The notes under the pieces were generated by a model, which ran no database searches, was not told the origin of the DNA, and was given only the letters and a program-made list of their open reading frames with translations. Below, in pieces: positions 46,046-47,377 of a DNA stretch of 47,377 nt. How positions within the stretch are numbered: position 1 is the first letter of the stretch; every line of letters begins with the position of its first letter. Source of the DNA: Ruminococcus sp. (GTDB lineage Bacteria > Bacillota > Clostridia > Oscillospirales > Ruminococcaceae); NCBI RefSeq assembly GCF_017549005.1, contig NZ_JAFYYT010000014.1, positions 1 to 47,377 on the forward strand. Reading direction: 5' to 3'. A program made the translations under genes and the position numbers.

Positions 46046-47377
46046 GTGAAAAAACATAAGGGCTGGAAGAAAACGATTGCTTTTGTTATGGCATTAACTC
46101 TTGTAGCGGGTAGCTTGCCCGCAAACGTGGGAGGCTTTTTGACAGGAAGTACGGGCATTGTTGCTAATGCGGAGGCAGAAATAATTGACAGCGGCAATTT
46201 CGGAGGTGTAAAATGGACTCTTGACAACGAAGGTCTGCTTTATATTACTGGTTCAGGTTCAATTCCTGACAGGGCATTTTGTGGCAATGATTGGGGAAAT
46301 GCAAGTAAAGTAAAGAGAGTAGTCTTTGCTGAGGATTGTGCTATTTCTTCGATTGGAAACTCGGCTTTTGTTTCTTATGTTGAACGTTCGCAGATGACAT
46401 ATTTTGAAATTAATTCAACAGTTCCAATTAGTCTTTCAGAGGAATTCATTTTTTGTTATTATGATAACGATCCAATTGTTGATATAATAATTACTGCCCC
46501 TGAGATATCAAACCCACTTTATAATCCGATTTATGTGGATACCAAATTAAAATTAATTTTTAACGTAAAAAAACCTGTTGCTTTTTCAGAGGGTGTATTT
46601 TCAGATGCTTATTTACGTGATGATTCTATTGTAGCAATTCCATCAGGTTCATATATATACGAAAGCGGTCACTGGCATTTTGACGATGAATCTATTCAGG
46701 AACAATACAATAACGATCCTGATAACTTCTTCTGGTGGCTGAGGGAGGATCCTGAGTCCTTTGAGGAATTTTACGGGTGTAATCCGAATGACTTGGTAGA
46801 AGGGCAGAACTATCGCTTTGTAGACGAAAGAAAGGAAGTTATCACATTTGCTAACAGGGGCAGCTTATTTGGTGAATACTCGGACGGAATACTTGCAATT
46901 TCTGTGAATGCTAAAGATCCTACTTGTATGGCTGAGGGAAATACAGAATATTACAGCGGAAGCAACGGTGAAGCCTATTTAATTGAGGGGAAAGAATTCA
47001 ATTTGACTCCAAAGGAGGCTGTGACAATTCCTGCAACAGGTCATACCTACAAAGCTCCGAAATGGACATGGGAAGAGAGCGAGTTCGATGACAGCTACAT
47101 CGCAAGTGCAAATTTCACCTGCGAAAAGGACGATGATGTTCAGACTATCGAAGCAGAAGTAACTTCTGAAACCATAGCTCCAACCTATACTGCTGACGGA
47201 AAGACTATCTACACTGCTAAGGCAACTTTTGAGGGTGTAGAATACACCGACACAAAGGAAATCTCTATTGCTAAGCTGCCTCTAACTCATCATGAAGCAG
47301 TTGCACCTTCCTGCACCGTAGATGGTTCAATCGAATATTGGTATGATGAAGCTAATAAAAAGTACTTCACAGATAAC
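46046..47377 (+). CDS. Large secreted surface-type protein (partial, runs off the window)
   Basis: The first 444 residues are visible, with no stop. A classic signal peptide covers ~1-45: basic MKKHKGWKKTIA, a hydrophobic core and ANAEA cleavage region. Next comes a stretch like BspA-type leucine-rich repeats (IDSGNFGGVKWTLDNEG, LYITGSGSIPDRAF, ISSIGNSAF). From ~330 on there are repeats common in ruminococcal exported proteins: IPATGHTYKAPKWTWEE, then a FTCEKDDD turn, TIEAEVTSETIAPTYT and ATFEGVEYTDTKEI. The GTG start at 46046 has AAGGAGGAATG upstream; with the adjacent TTG at 46044 in another frame. Cell-surface adhesion or substrate binding is a guess. It lies on the element side of the tRNA scar. 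Confidence 0.85.
   Translation, partial: MKKHKGWKKTIAFVMALTLVAGSLPANVGGFLTGSTGIVANAEAEIIDSGNFGGVKWTLDNEGLLYITGSGSIPDRAFCGNDWGNASKVKRVVFAEDCAISSIGNSAFVSYVERSQMTYFEINSTVPISLSEEFIFCYYDNDPIVDIIITAPEISNPLYNPIYVDTKLKLIFNVKKPVAFSEGVFSDAYLRDDSIVAIPSGSYIYESGHWHFDDESIQEQYNNDPDNFFWWLREDPESFEEFYGCNPNDLVEGQNYRFVDERKEVITFANRGSLFGEYSDGILAISVNAKDPTCMAEGNTEYYSGSNGEAYLIEGKEFNLTPKEAVTIPATGHTYKAPKWTWEESEFDDSYIASANFTCEKDDDVQTIEAEVTSETIAPTYTADGKTIYTAKATFEGVEYTDTKEISIAKLPLTHHEAVAPSCTVDGSIEYWYDEANKKYFTDN

Overview
The window looks like a chromosome segment of an anaerobic, mid/low-GC Firmicute of the Ruminococcus type (Oscillospiraceae/Clostridia). Pointers are class III (oxygen-sensitive) ribonucleotide reductase with its activase, a Rex redox sensor, a soluble fumarate reductase beside heterodisulfide-reductase-like Hdr/Flx proteins, strong GGAGG ribosome binding sites, TTGACA-17-TATAAT promoters, and a secreted protein at the right edge with repeats familiar from ruminococcal surface proteins. 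The genus assignment is inference; no rRNA gene is present.

Layout. 1-376: the end of a probable IS21-like insertion element abutting the 3' remnant of a truncated gene. 467-8251: small housekeeping and hypothetical genes: a YfcE-type phosphoesterase, a four-gene hypothetical/BofA-like group, pyrimidine-nucleoside phosphorylase, a zinc-ribbon protein, an acyl-CoA ligase, a stand-alone Spo0A DNA-binding domain with a phased array of 0A-like boxes, and a Nudix hydrolase overlapping a tyrosine recombinase behind a remarkable bistable hairpin. 8351-13980: asnB, an HD protein, pyrB with a PyrI-like zinc tail, and a GntR/ABC operon with a palindromic operator. 14021-18380: FkbM-like methyltransferase, PH-like protein, rpsO and pnp with structured leaders. 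18462-23632: nrdDG under a NrdR-type box, an SGNH-like membrane protein, a zinc-ribbon protein, and pyrE.

23712-39892 is the metabolic centre, all on the minus strand. Reading leftward from 39892: aconitase, a frameshifted small membrane-protein gene, NADP-isocitrate dehydrogenase, rex; then, after a 520-bp regulatory gap with a Rex-operator-like site, fumarase, hdrB, hdrC, hdrA, flxD, flxC, flxB, flxA, a fumarate reductase iron-sulfur subunit and flavoprotein, and an AAE-family exporter. This combines an oxidative arm (citrate to 2-oxoglutarate) and a reductive arm (malate/fumarate to succinate). No membrane anchor for the fumarate reductase is present. The main hypothesis is a soluble, flavin-based electron-bifurcating complex that oxidises NADH and reduces both ferredoxin and fumarate.

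40047-45490: a DinB-like protein, a heterodimeric ABC exporter and a UDP-sugar pyrophosphorylase. 45621-47377: a 3' half of tRNA-Leu(CAG) with its terminator intact, read as a probable attachment-site scar marking the left edge of an integrated element, followed by a partial secreted protein that runs off the window.
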